Below, piece by piece: positions 1-12,543 of a stretch of DNA of 64,000 bases. Made by a program: the position numbers and the translations under genes. Source of the stretch: Petrosia ficiformis (lineage: Eukaryota > Porifera > Demospongiae > Haplosclerida > Petrosiidae); assembly GCA_947044365.1 (NCBI GenBank), contig OX345637.1, positions 15,222,916-15,286,915 on the forward strand, read 5' to 3'. Every line of letters begins with the position of its first letter. Positions within the stretch are counted from its first letter, which is position 1. The notes beneath the pieces were generated by a model, which did not search any database, was not told the origin of the DNA, and was given only the letters and a program-made list of their open reading frames with translations.

Positions 1-1500
1 ATGTCTGATTGAAAATGTATGTTTCTATGGTAAACATTTTTGATAAAATTTGTTATTTTACAGGGAGCTACATGTATTGTTCAATCACTTGTGATCTGAT
101 TTAAAGAATTTCATCATGATAGATGTAAGGATGTTGCCAATGCCCCAGTCACTTCGAAGATGAAAATGAAGCTGAAACCAGTATCACTTTGTGTTGTTGT
201 TTCCATAACACTACCAAATATTCTAGAAGGTTGGTGTAAATGTATTTAATTACTGTATAGCTTCAAATTTTTGACTTGTAAAAAGTTTGTGATTTCATAA
301 TTTTTGTAAGATTTGTCAAATTTCGTCATTTTCTTGTAATTTCGTGAACAGTTAGTTAGTATACAGTAATGTGGGAGCCTACTTTTTTCATCCAGGGAGC
401 TGGAGTAACATTTAGTGGATTACCTTGTGTACAAATGCATTTGCAAAATATCAAAGGACTTCAAAAATGCAACCTTTGATACGTTTGTCGTTCGATTTCT
501 TTATGTAGACGAATGAAAATTTTCGTAAATAAAATTTTCGTGATTGCATAGATCATTGCGAAAATCACGAATTTATTTAACCCCGACAATTTCAATTTGT
601 ATGGTACATGTATTTGTTGAACATTGTAAATAATGCCCAACTAGTTTGACGTAACATCTTATGCCAAGTGAGTATTGTTTGTGATTTTAAAAACACAAAT
701 ATCCCCTTTTTCCATACATTGTGACATGTTTATTATATCTTTAACACATTATATCCATAACACGTTATTATAATCTTGTACTTAGGTGAAAATGAGATTT
801 CATTTTTGATACATAGTTCAAGAAAACCTCACCAAACTCTCAATATTGTACTTTCCAACTTATTGTACACCTGTTGTAAAATTAGGCTTTTCTTGACCAC
901 GTATACATACATAATCCAGTATTAAACTTCTCTTGACCACATGTACATACATACTCTAGCATTAGACTTCTCTTGACCACATATACATGTACATTCATAA
1001 TCTAGACTTCTCTTGACCACAATCAGAGAGTACTATAGTACTGTCTATGTAGGGATGGCCGGAAAAAAAATGGCCGCTCATACATTTTAGTTGCAAGTGG
1101 TAAGCTGAAATCCCTGCTAATATGTACATATAAGCTAAAATATACATATAAATTTTGATACTAAGTAATTTATGACTAATAATGCCTTTTAGATGGCCAG
1201 AGATTGTCATTAAAGTAGAGAACCAGTGAGTAGCAAAATTGTCAAAATCTTCATATTATTCCTCTTTTTCATAAAAATAGATTTCTACGTTTTTTTAAAG
1301 TTAAATTCAGGAGAACAAACTTCGTACTATTCTATTTCTTGACCTAGACAATGAATGCTTTCAGGCACTACAGCAACATACTTGCGATAGGACGCCATGT
1401 TTAATAAACCACACCCATTAATCAACTACACCAAAGATGGTATGGAAATCAGATAGTGTTCCAGATAAGTTGTAGATTGTATTATTATGCCTATTCTATG
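1..1500. other. Intergenic, no gene seen
   Basis: No exon with a splice-compatible conserved domain is visible on either strand. The stretch is AT-rich and holds only a short 40-bp tandem repeat at 891-1020. Confidence 0.5.
891..1020. repeat. 40-bp tandem repeat, four copies
   Basis: The decamer tcttgaccac recurs at 891, 931, 971 and 1011, an exact 40-bp period. The rest of each unit is TA- and CA-rich (atacatacataatc-like) and diverged between copies. Confidence 0.85.
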
Positions 1501-1526
1501 TAGAAGAAACACTAAGATTAGGAACA

Positions 1527-2585
1527 CCAGGAACATCAAATCCTTTACTCAATGCAGCACTAACAAGCTATTTTACAGGCTTGACAGATGGCTATGAAGT
1601 TTACAACCTCGGAACACTGGACACAAAAGACATTACTACCCTACCAAGTCTCACTCCAAAATCCTTCAAGTTTCATGTTCACCATTCCCGAAGCAACCGA
1701 GATATTCTCCAAATCTTCATTACTACTACAGGTGAGATGCAGACCGAAACGTATCTTAATCTTGATGAACCATTTCCTACTACCTATGAGAGTTCACTAA
1801 TCATCAGTTCTGAAGTTTTCTTCAGTAGCATATTACCAACGAGTTTGGGTGACAGTGGATTGGGACTGAGGTATGAAAGTAATTGTAACAAAGACAAAGC
1901 TTGGATAACGACTGTGAAGACAGGATCAATTTCTGGACATTACCCACAAACATTTGTTGGCAGTGGTTCTGTGACTCCTCCTCCAGGGCCAGGAGGTATA
2001 TCTGCTACTACAAATTACGAGAACTATGTTACTGTTGATAATGATACAGTTAGTATTGATCTTAGTGGTATGACATTCAAATCAGATGATAACGTAAAGA
2101 CTCCTGCATGGGAAGTTCAAATGACATTTGATATGAAATCGAAAGAATACAAATTTAAGTTTGGAGAACGTCATCAAGTTTGTACTTTTGATTGTACTCC
2201 CTGGTCAGCCATCCATTATAAACATTATTCACTGAAAGTCAATGTCACGATGAATGCTACTCTTGGATTTCACATCACAGGAACTGGACAAAACCAACTT
2301 CTCAATCTTGCTGTGACGTCTACCAATCCATTTATTGGTGGTGATCTTGAACCACCAGCTGGTGCTTGTAAATGCAACGATCGTGACCTTCAAAAGTCAT
2401 TTCTTAAAAACCTCCAGACCGGAATGGAACCCAAATTGAAGTCAATATTTGACAAGCAGTTCACACCTGTCTCGGTATTCGCTCTTAAAAATATTCTTTT
2501 TCCGGCCAAAAATCTCATAGAGTTTAAAGAAGCGTTTGTACCAGGTGACATGATCATCTTTGGAAACTTCACTAAAGAGACATGA
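1527..2585 (+). pseudogene. Truncated copy of MACPF-type gene (3' half)
   Basis: An open frame of about 350 codons ends in TGA at 2583-2585. It matches, almost residue for residue, the C-terminal half of the minus-strand MACPF gene ending at 18235 (shared NPxLNAALTSYFTG, then GYEVYxLGTLDTK, and the C-terminal PGDMIIFGNFTKET). Homology starts abruptly at 1527 inside what is continuous exon in the other copy, so the N-terminal and MACPF parts are missing. The frame is open upstream only to the TAG at 1473, with no convincing start. The part kept is a Cys-containing C-terminal region of unknown fold. It could be an exon captured by an unseen upstream exon, but a truncated duplicate is the simpler reading. 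No break is seen inside the retained part. Confidence 0.7.
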
Positions 2586-3283
2586 TTGAATATTAACATG
2601 AATTTTTAAAAACTATTTGATTTTCTTTACAAGTACAATATTATGTGTAATTCATTTTATTAAAGTAATTTCTGAGAATAATCTAAGGTATTGATAATAA
2701 TCGTTGTTACTGTAGAATAGATTAAACAGTAATGTATTGACTATTAATTAATAGTAGCTACTAGAATTGTTATTTTGAGGTTTGTTTTCTAATGTTGAAA
2801 AGATGTAATTTTTTAAAAGATTTATCAGTGTGATAGCCTCTTAGTAGTGCCAAAAGCAGTTGTAGCTTGCATTAAATTTACAAAATACAAAATATAAAGG
2901 TTTTGTTGATTTTCATCAATATTAATACTATCAAATTAATGTAATTATTAAACTCAAATCTATTTCATCAAAATTAATACTAACTATATATCAAATCATC
3001 TCAATCTATTGCAATTACATTCAAAAACATAACGCTATGAAATGAAAAACAAATGGAGAGAATTCTTAATTATTACAAACCCCTAAAATTAGTCAATATG
3101 AGGAAATGTATAAATAAGAAATCGTATGACATAATATAATTATTGTGATTTATGTAATAATAATGAATTACATGTAGAAACAACAGTTACAGTGTGCACA
3201 TATACATTCTGACACGTGCATACACTCGGAAATTTGTATATAATTAATTCATTATTATAGTATTGTATTTAATAACACTTACT
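1527..3283 (+). repeat. Plus arm of 13.6-kb-spaced inverted duplication
   Basis: This segment (MACPF C-terminal exon plus about 700 bp of 3' flank) is the reverse complement of 16922-19290. The flank match includes the stretches around 2700-2830 and 3190-3283. The minus arm carries about 700 bp of extra sequence at 17510-18230 that is absent here. Confidence 0.85.
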
Positions 3284-3619
3284 GTTAAGTGGATTGCCTT
3301 AGCATACTCGGCATTATTATGCATAATGATAATAATGTAAGTTAAAGATTAACATTTTTCAAGATTGCCAAAATGATAAAAATCAGATGGTCCAAAAATT
3401 GTGATAATTACAATTAATAACAATCACTATAATATCTTTGACTTTATTCAGTAAACAAAAAAAAATAACAAACACAATACAGATCTATAAAATATGTTTT
3501 TTAAAACTCTTTTTATATAAATCCAAAATATTTCTTTGAGTGTTCTCACGATCATGATATCATTATGATCACAGGAATCATGAGAACAAAGAACAACAGA
3601 GACGAAAGGTGAGCTATAA

Positions 3620-3646
3620 TAGAGAGAGAGAGAGAGAGAGAGAGAT
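3620..3646. repeat. (AG)n microsatellite
   Basis: An uninterrupted run of agag of about 26 bp. Confidence 0.9.
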
Positions 3647-3749
3647 TAAAATAAACAATATTTTTGGAGAAAGCTTTTTCAAGCTAGCTCAGTGCTTTCA
3701 TCACATGATCATAATTAATATTATCAAGTCACATGATTATCACACTTAC

Positions 3750-3806
3750 CAACATTAGCTCCACCACCATCATCAGGTGTAGGAGAGGGTGAAGGAGATG
3801 GTGTAA
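3750..3806 (-). CDS. Gene A exon 6: Pro/Ser hinge
   Basis: 57 nt, acceptor atttcag|TTACACC and donor TTG|GTAAG, phase 1-1. It encodes TPSPSPSPTPDDGGGANV, a hinge like the one at the C-terminal end of F1 and F2. No following exon was found. Confidence 0.6.
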
Positions 3807-3880
3807 CTGAAATTACAAAAATGATTTGTTAAATTGTTGGTATTAAAGTGTATGAAAGTGTATATGATTATATACATGTA

Positions 3881-3978
<98 letters not shown>

Positions 3979-6900
3979 CAGCATCTGTAATAGTAATAGC
4001 CTTGCAATAATTTTAATTATTAATTAAAAATGCCCACCTAAGGTTAATTAGGAGAGCACATGTGTATAAGCACATGGTAGGTAAAGTTTTCAAGGGAGTA
4101 GGGTCTCTTATAATCCAGTAAGATTGGGCCATTATTTAACTACAAAGTTTTGTAAGTAAGTTATTATTACATGTATTTACTGGTGCATTGGTAAACAGGA
4201 CTCTATAAGCATTATCAGATACGGATAGAGAGGGGAGGGTTGGGATCCCACCAAAGAATTCTTTAACCCCCAGTTCTGGTTCCCAAGGCCAGACTATCCC
4301 TGTCAGGAGTCCAATAACACCAAAGCATCAAAGCATATGTGAATATGTTAAATACTATATATTTATAACACTCCTTTATGTTAACTAACTAATTGCTAAT
4401 TCTTTTACTATAATCAAAAAAGCATATAGACTCTAAGCCTGCATGCTAAAATAACAAAACATATCATCAGGATGAGTTGAACAAAAATAGAATAGGTAAT
4501 AAATTTTCAGGGAAAGCAATTATAATTAAACTTTAAGTCCCAAAGCCAAAGTTCTGAATTGCTGGGAACTAGTAGAGTTTGATATGAAATTCAAATGTAA
4601 GACAAGTTTGGGTTCAGTAAGCTCTCTGGACAGACTGAGGTCTCGTGACACTGACAAAAAAGGTCACTATCTACCTGTTCTATTGTGGGAACTGGACTAC
4701 GGTCGGCGAGTTTCCACAAAGATCAATCAGATACAAACATACACACACACACACAACAGCATCTGTAATAGTAATAGCCTTGTAATAATTTCAATTATAA
4801 TTAAAAACGCCCACCTAAGGTTAATTAAGAGAACACATGTATAAGCACATGGTACATTGTGTAGGTAAAGTTTTCAAGGGAGTAGGATCTTTTATAATCC
4901 AGTAAGAATGGGCCATTATTTAACTTCAAAGTTTTGTAAGTAAGTTATTATTATATGTATTTACTGATGCATTGGTAAACAGGACTCTAAGCATTTTCAG
5001 ATACAGATAGAGAGGGGAGGGTTGGGATCCCACCAAAGATGTCTTTAACCCCCAGTTCTGGTTCCCAAGGCCAGACTATCCGTGTTAAATAGTCCTGCAG
5101 CATCAAAGCATATGGAAATGTTAAATAAACAACTGATTATGTAACAACTGTACTTCTGAATTTTGTATTCAAAAAGTACTTTTTGGGTTTTTAATCAATA
5201 AAAGTATTTCTGAGATTAGCATCATTATACTAGTTGGAGTAGGTTCCCCGCTGCTCACCTCAGTGGTATAACCAGGACAGGGGTTCCACCCAACATGTAT
5301 GAACAAAGCACTTTTCGATGTGGGTAACCTTAGGGGAGAGTCATCGTCCGTGAGATCAGTGACTTCACTGATCTTTATACTACTTGGTGTTGGTCCCTCG
5401 CTGCTCACCTTAGTGGGATGACCAGGACAGGGGTTCCACCCCTCACATATATACACACCTATACACACACACACTTCCCTCACATATGTATGATTATACT
5501 ACGTATTTCATTTACAAACAATTTGATGTAATACGTAAGAAGCTCGTGATCTGGGTAGTGGGTTTGGTCTTTGGTCATTTGCTTAATTGAGTTGTAAATT
5601 TATTCATTTCGGAACATGGACCTTATATGACATATACATGTACCTAGGCTACAAAAATTTAAATACGATATCATGAATATGCTTCTTAGATACCAAATGT
5701 CACTGGCTTACTGTCTGCCAAAACAATCAAATAGCAAAAATTTAAATACAAGCATGAGATCAAAATTATCTACTCCAATTGGACAGTCATATGAAGATAG
5801 TCATGATACACACTACAATTAGTCCACATGAAAAAGGAATTTTAAATGCCAATATTTGGCCATTTTCTACATGTTCACTAGTTAAGAAGCTCGCTGTTCT
5901 TGGATACCAAATTAATTTCACTGTTTGGTTTCATGTACAAAATGGCTAATAGAAAACATTTAAAGATAAGTGTACTGAGTATATAGTGATAGGGAAATTT
6001 TCCATGTCATGTCATGGCATTTTATCTCATGATATGATACATGTATGTCATGAAATTCCAACTCAAAACATGAAATCCTGAGTGTACATATAATTATATA
6101 TAACACTAATAGAGATAACATGGACATTGGACAGTTGCAATTATTCATGAGAAGAATGAAATTCCAACTCAAAACATGAAATTCTGAGTCTACATATAAC
6201 ACTAATAGAGATATACTTACAAGGAATATTAAAGGATTGGGTAGCCACTGTGGTATTACCAATAATATTCTCAGCAGTAACGGTAACAGTGTAACTCTGA
6301 CCAGCTGTAAACTCAGTGATATTAATATTCAGAGGGAATCCAGACGTTGATACTGTATATGTATCACCATTAATAGTGATATAGAATCTAACCACTGGAT
6401 TAACTGGTGTGTTATCAGAAAATACACCATCAATTATAATGACATCTGATGTGATGGTAATTGTTAGGTTAAAGTCCACATTTGGTACCACTATAGAAAA
6501 TATAAATAATATTAAATATCATTCACATACATCATGACCTCGGAAAAATGTTCGTAACTTTAGTTTGGAATGACCAACAATCTTTTTACCTTCACCCAGT
6601 GGTATGAAAACAGCCAGTCATGCAGGACATCGTTTGATAAATCTAGTGAATGTTTATATACAAAGTATATGAGGAGCAGGAAAAGAGTGATGAAAATAGG
6701 TCCAGTAGTCAGCTCAATTTTTCCACATCCCTGCCTTCACTGTTTTCATACAATTATCCTTTCCATTCTTTTTGGTATATGTCAAATTTCAATGCATCGC
6801 TTCATTATTGAGTTACAGTATAATCATGTATTAGCCTTATGACATTAAACTATACACTACAGTGTATATTACATATAAATTCTAATTTTGAGGTCCTCGT

Positions 6901-9900
6901 GAATATAGCGAATTACACAATACATGTATATATAGACACATATACATACATACAATATATATCAATACAAAGTTACCATACAGTATTCTAGTCACTCATT
7001 AGTTTCTTTTTCACACTATAGTAGTTCAACAGTAGTTGAACAGTAATTACTGTACATGTCAATAATTATTGAACACCACAGTAGTGAGACAGTAATAACT
7101 ATACTATACTGACAGTAGAACTAAGATACCTAACTAAGTAATTACTGCTACTGTATGGTGACTGTTTATTGACATATATTATACTGTACATACATGTACA
7201 TACACACAGACAGACACATACACAGACACTGACACACAGGTACACACCTCCAACAATCAGATTATAAATGAGTTCAGTTATAGCGACATCATTTACTGCT
7301 GTACAGGTGTACAAACCCATATTACCACTCATAGCACTAGTTATCTCAAAAGCTGTTTCGCCCATTTCTATATTACTATTATCTTCAACCTCATAACTTA
7401 AAGCGAGGCCATCATCTTCATCTATTTCAGGATTAGCAACTACACCACAGGGTAGTGTAATATCTTCACCAGCTACAACCGATCTATTTACAATGCCACT
7501 ACCCTCAACAAACTCAGGAGCATCTAATGAGAGAAGATAAGAAACAGAAAGAATAGTTTAATCATAAATTTTATAACTAATACTCCGGCAAGTAATTTCA
7601 ATTGATAATAAAAGTTTATATAACTAATCCATTGAGGTACAATAACATAATAGGAGATAGGGTTGGGCGATATTGTAAATGAAGTTTTGTGATTATTGCT
7701 TAAAGATGACTAGCACTTAAACCTGTGTAGAACTTTAGGAATACATTTCACCCAGAACAGCTATTAGTTCCAGTTAGGGAAAGGAATCATAGGGACAACC
7801 CTACGGGCCATAAAAATATATTTAGAATGATAAGATAAAACATAATTAAACTAACCATTTTAATTCATAATTATAAACTCAACACATGTATATAAGTACT
7901 GTAGTGACTGAGCACATTGATTAACTATACACATGTACATAAGTACCTATACATACTATAGTGGATGAGTACATTGATTAACTATACACATGTACATAAG
8001 TACCTATACATACTATAGTGGATGAGTACATTGATTAACTATACACATGTACATAAGTACCTATACATACTATAGTGGATGAGTACATTCATTAACTATA
8101 CACATGTACATAAGTACCTATACATACTATAGTGGATGAGTACATTCATTAACTATACACATGTACATAAGTACCTATACATACTATAGTGGATGAGTAC
8201 ATTGATTAACTATACACATGTACATAAGTACATATACATACCATAGTGGATGAGTACATTGATTAACTATACACATGTACATAAGTACCTATACATACTA
8301 TAGTGGATGAGTACATTGATTAACTATACACATGTACATAAGTACCTATACATACTATAGTGGATGAGTACATTGATTAACTATACACATGTACATAAGT
8401 ACCTATACATACCATAGTGGATGAGTACATTGATTAACTATACACATGTACATAAGTACCTATACATACTATAGTGGATGAGTACATTGATTAACTATAC
8501 ACATGTACATAGTACTTATACATACTATAGTGGATGAGTACATTGATTAACTATACACATGTACATAAGTACATATACATACCATAGTGGATGAGTACAT
8601 TGATTAACTATACACATGTACATAAGTACCTATACATACCATAGTGGATGAGTACATTGATTAACTATACACATGTACATAAGTACCTATACATACTATA
8701 GTGGATGAGTACATTGATTAACTATACACATGTACATAAGTACTTATACATACTATAGTGGATGAGTACATTTATTAACTATACATACATGTAAGTACCT
8801 ACAGTATATATACTGTAGGCTGAAGCAGAGTGATTTGAACTATACACATGTACATAAGTACATGTATATAATGTACATGTGTATAGTTAATGAATGTAGT
8901 TATACGCTACAGTATGTATTATAAGTACCTACATGTATATATACTATAGTGACTAAGTACATTCATTAACTATAGACATGTACAGTGATCTGACATAGTT
9001 TGCACTGGTAACATAATGTTTGATAGATGTTATTAAGATGAAACTAATTGGTTGAACAAAAACTAAATCTTTACAATGCACAATACAATTCAAGCATGAA
9101 ATTAGAATACTGCATAGTTTAAGATGATATTATGAAATAATCATTAGCTAAAGCAGTCACTGCATACATAATTCTATGGCAACAGAATGATACACACAAG
9201 ATCAATAAGTGGGACATTTGTGGCCACAATTATTGTGTTCCTAATTATGTTATAACAATAAATATTGCTACACATACAGCATACTTCCAATTATGTTCCT
9301 AATGCATAGTACAGCTGTACTTTTAAATAGAAACATAATAATTGTGTTTACAGTAGAAAATTTATTTTGCATTAGAAACATGACAATAGTGGCTTCTTAG
9401 AGATGCTCTCATTGTTAACATCATGTATTAATCACTACTAAGCAAATCAAACTCAATTAACTAATTAGTTTTTACAATGAGCGAGCTCTTCCACCTTACA
9501 TTAGCACGATGATTTCCTGGGGAAGTATATAGTATTCCATAGTATCATTAGTTAATCAGTACCTCTCGGGGTTTTATATAGAGAGGTGAAAGATGCTCAT
9601 GGGGGCATGCTCCTCTAGGAAATGTTATAAATTTAGAAATACAATCCCCCACCACCACTGTTTGAAAACCTCCCTTATTTATGTAGTTGTAATGAAAAGA
9701 CTAATGATAACACATTGTGTAATATCTTAGTTGTTTTCTTAATGATAACTAACACATTAGTAAGTGGAACTAATAGAGAATGGAATTCAATTATACTAGA
9801 CTAACAATGTTAGCACAAATGAATTAGCTAGTATAATATAATTATATAGCACAATTCAGTATAATAGTTATGCATCAGTTGTATATACAGGTATACATAC

Positions 9901-12196
9901 AATAGACTCAACATTAGTCACATGATGAAGTGTATCAGTTGTTTATACAATTGTACATATAGTAGGCTCAACATTAGTCACATGATAGTTGTTTATACAG
10001 TTGTACATAATAGTACATGTAGATATAATGACTCATCATTAGTCACATGATAAAGTGTATGTTGTTTATACAGTTGTACATAATAGTACATGTAGATATA
10101 ATGACTCATCATTAGTCACATGATAAAGTGTATGTTGTTTATACAGTTGTACATAATAGTACATGTAGATATAATGACTCATCATTAGTCACATGATAAA
10201 GTGTATGTTGTTTATACAGTTGTACATAATAGTACATGTAGATATAATGACTCATCATTAGTCACATGATAAAGTGTATGTTGTTTATACAGTTGTACAT
10301 AATAGTACATGTAGATATAATGACTCCTCATTAGTCACATGATAAAGTGTATGTTGTTTATACAGTTGTATATAATAGTACATGTAGATATAATGACTCA
10401 TCATTAGTCACATGATAAAGTGTATGTTGTTTATACAGTTGTACATAATAGTACATGTAGATATAATGACTCCTCATTAGTCACATGATAATACACTTGT
10501 TTATACAGTTGTACATAATAGTACATATAGATATAATGACTCATCGTTAGTCACATGATAAAGATGTTAATATGTATGTACACAGTTATATAATATACAT
10601 ACTATGTGACACATTATCCGAGATACAGTAATATAATATCATATATTATTGATAATAATTATAACAAGCTCTTAGCTTTTCAGTGTAGGATACACCTCTT
10701 TTTACATAACACACAAGCAGGAATTATTGTATGGAGAGACTTGTGTTCCTATCCACTCCAAAAATAAATGATGAATCAATCCATGATGAGAATTATGCCA
10801 CATACAAAATTCAGACATGCAAGCTACATGTACTTCAATACCGATTATTAATTACTAATATTACACTATAGTTAATACCACTAGTCTTCATCTTTTATGG
10901 TTCTCTCATCAAATTCATGGCAAATTAAAAGTTACTTATATATTATTATATATATACACATGTACCTATATGCTTCAATAATTGTATACATATTTTTAAA
11001 AATATAAATAAACAATACTTTTAAACTCACAATACACATCCAGAGTAATAGTAGCAGAACCTGTTCCTTTACTATCTGTAGCTATTACAGTATATTCACC
11101 AGAATCACTTCTTGATACAGAATTAAATGAGATTGAATTAACAGTCAGTGACACACGTCCATTTGAAGTGATTCTTTCACCATCTTTCTCCCATGTATAA
11201 ACACTAATACGAGGTGCTGCATCAATGTTGAGATATATACGAGGTCTACTTCCATCCATTACAGCAAAGTTAGCAGTATCAGGTTCATATCGAGGAGGAA
11301 CTAATTTACACAAGGGAAGAGAAATAAAATATAAGGGGAGAAGTGACACATTATAAAATTGAAAGTACCAATATACCAGAGTTTAAAAAACAAGCAACAA
11401 CTAATAATAATGAAAGCTATTGCTTATGATTATTTCATAATTAAGAAGATTGCTTCTCATGTGTCAGAAACTCAACCAACTACTTTTTTTTTTACTTCTA
11501 ACTTAATTTTTACCTCTCTTAAATTTTTAAAAAATGGAGAAGCAGTTTCCATTAAATTACCAAGCCTACAGAATGATGTAACTATCTTAGTTACATGTAG
11601 ATGTATGGATTGGTGGCTCTTTGGGCCATTATATCCTGTGGTCTATTAGTTAGGAGCGGAAATGGGTATCTACAGGGATGTAACTTCGTGATTGTTATCA
11701 TTGCAGGAGGCCTTGAAACTATAATGATATATTTATCATCAAAAACCTGTAATATATACTAGAAGTTAAAGGACAATCTGAGTTTATTATTAAAAAAAAA
11801 ACGGTTGACTCACACTCAACAGATAATGTGATGATATTAGATCCCACAGCATTAGCAAAACACTGTATAGTTGTTCCATTGTCATCTCTTGTAGTATTAA
11901 CAAATATATAATTTATAGTATCTCCATCATCTCCACTTGAGTCATCAGCAGAAGCAGTGACACGACCTCCTGTTGGGTCAATAAGATTGCTATTTATTTG
12001 TAGCAGTTTAGGACCAGTTCCAGTACAAGAGAACTCAGCAGAAGATCCTTCATCAACACTTAAAACAGAAGGCGTGAGATTGACTTGAGCTGCGAAATGG
12101 AGATCAAAGATCAAAGTGATGTTTCACTATCTAGCTATACTCACCATTACAACTAGAGGAGATGACAATCAAGCAGGCTACCAAGTACACGAGCAT
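3750..12196 (-). CDS. Gene A: Ig-Ig-Ig-FN3-hinge surface protein, 3' end not found
   Basis: Six exons on the minus strand, every internal one phase 1-1: 12196-12145 (signal peptide), 12089-11814 (Ig), 11300-11031 (Ig), 7523-7248 (Ig), 6490-6221 (FN3) and 3806-3750 (Pro/Ser hinge). Together they give 1201 nt, about 400 residues, ending in an open phase-1 donor. The first and third Ig have the two canonical cysteines; the second has none but keeps W and an SDSGEYT motif. No membrane or tail exon was found between 3749 and the window start, so it either continues beyond the window or lost its 3' end when the inverted duplication arrived at 1.5-3.3 kb. It is the most diverged member of the family here; role probably adhesion or recognition (inference). 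Confidence 0.7.
3883..3974. repeat. (CA)n microsatellite
   Basis: About 90 bp of uninterrupted CA within an intron of gene A or just beyond its last exon. The valine/cysteine repeat frames over it are artefacts. Confidence 0.95.
3978..5112. repeat. Tandem duplication, about 780-bp offset
   Basis: 3978-4350 (aacagcatctgtaatagtaa ... cagactatcc) is repeated at about 4752-5110 with small differences. The second copy follows a short CA run, like the first. Confidence 0.8.
5225..5450. repeat. Two-copy repeat around ctgctcacct..ggggttccacc
   Basis: The block gctgctcacct..agtgg..accaggacaggggttccaccc occurs twice (5250-5293 and 5400-5443). A minus-strand frame of 104 codons runs across it, but it has no domain or splice context and is probably non-coding. 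Confidence 0.55.
6221..6490 (-). CDS. Gene A exon 5: FN3-like domain
   Basis: Acceptor ttctatag|TGGTACC and donor CCTT|GTAAGT, 270 nt. TAGQSYTVTVTAENIIGNT is the typical FN3 F-G strand region. The domain is Cys-free. Confidence 0.75.
7248..7523 (-). CDS. Gene A exon 4: Ig domain 3
   Basis: Acceptor ctcattag|ATGCTCC and donor GGAG|GTGTGT, 276 nt. It holds EDITLPCGVV and SGNMGLYTCTAVND, with canonical cysteines. Confidence 0.8.
7880..8790. repeat. 57-bp minisatellite, about 16 copies
   Basis: The motif gtggatgag recurs at 7961, 8018, 8075 and so on to 8758, mostly every 57 bp, with one 1-bp deletion near 8510. Each unit contains the palindromic stretch acatgtacat. It sits in the large intron of gene A (7524-11030). 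Confidence 0.95.
8838..8888. repeat. Hairpin made from minisatellite sequence
   Basis: aactatacacatgtacat at 8838-8855 is the reverse complement of 8871-8888, a perfect 18-bp stem with a 15-nt loop at the right end of the array. Confidence 0.8.
9960..10570. repeat. 73-bp minisatellite, about 8 copies
   Basis: The motif actcatcattagtcacatga recurs at 10031, 10104, 10177 and 10250, then onward every 73 bp; outer copies are degenerate. It lies in the same gene A intron as the 57-bp array and is unrelated in sequence. Confidence 0.92.
11031..11300 (-). CDS. Gene A exon 3: Ig domain 2, cysteine-less
   Basis: Acceptor taaattag|TTCCTCC and donor TATT|GTGAGT, 270 nt. It keeps YTWEKDGERI and SRSDSGEYTVIATDSKG, typical of an I-set domain, but both disulphide cysteines are replaced. 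Confidence 0.8.
11814..12089 (-). CDS. Gene A exon 2: Ig domain 1
   Basis: Acceptor ttcgcag|CTCAAG and donor GAGT|GTGAGT, 276 nt. Ig hallmarks: AEFSCTG near the start and DDNGTTIQCFA near the end. The usual core tryptophan is not evident. Confidence 0.8.
12145..12196 (-). CDS. Gene A exon 1: signal peptide
   Basis: ATG at 12196 opens MLVYLVACLIVISSSCN, a short hydrophobic leader, followed by donor G|GTGAGTATAG. It ends in phase 1, matching the next exon. Confidence 0.75.
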
Positions 12197-12226
12197 TGTT
12201 TCTGAGTAACAATTGTTTGATTGACC

Positions 12227-12237
12227 TTATATATATA
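12227..12237 (-). promoter_or_regulatory. Possible TATA box of gene A
   Basis: On the minus strand TATATATAAGG lies about 30 nt upstream of the ATG at 12196, so a transcript driven by it would have almost no 5' UTR. The surroundings are TA-rich, so this is weak. Confidence 0.35.
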
Positions 12238-12239
12238 GT

Positions 12240-12497
12240 CTCCACCCATAATAGTCAAATTGTAATTATATATAAAAATTCATAGTTATTGTCTTGTCTG
12301 TTGAGTCAAGTTAGTTGCATATAATTATTATGTTCAGTGATCTTTTTTTACTTTTATATTAATTATAATTGGAGGGAGAGAGTGCCAATCAATACAAAAA
12401 GTTTCAAATTCTCATTCCATGCAGTCTTAATTTCTGACACCACTCGTCTTGATATTATGCATAGCTATAAATAATTACCATATATAAACTATATATA

Positions 12498-12543
<46 letters not shown>

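Noticed and set aside
3773..3976. Minus-strand 67-codon frame
   Set aside because: Lies over the (CA)n run; only the short hinge exon at its left edge is supported by splice sites.
5169..5483. 104-codon minus-strand frame with repeated GWNPCPG
   Set aside because: The repeat is at DNA level (two copies of a block) and it is not flanked by splice sites in phase with gene A.
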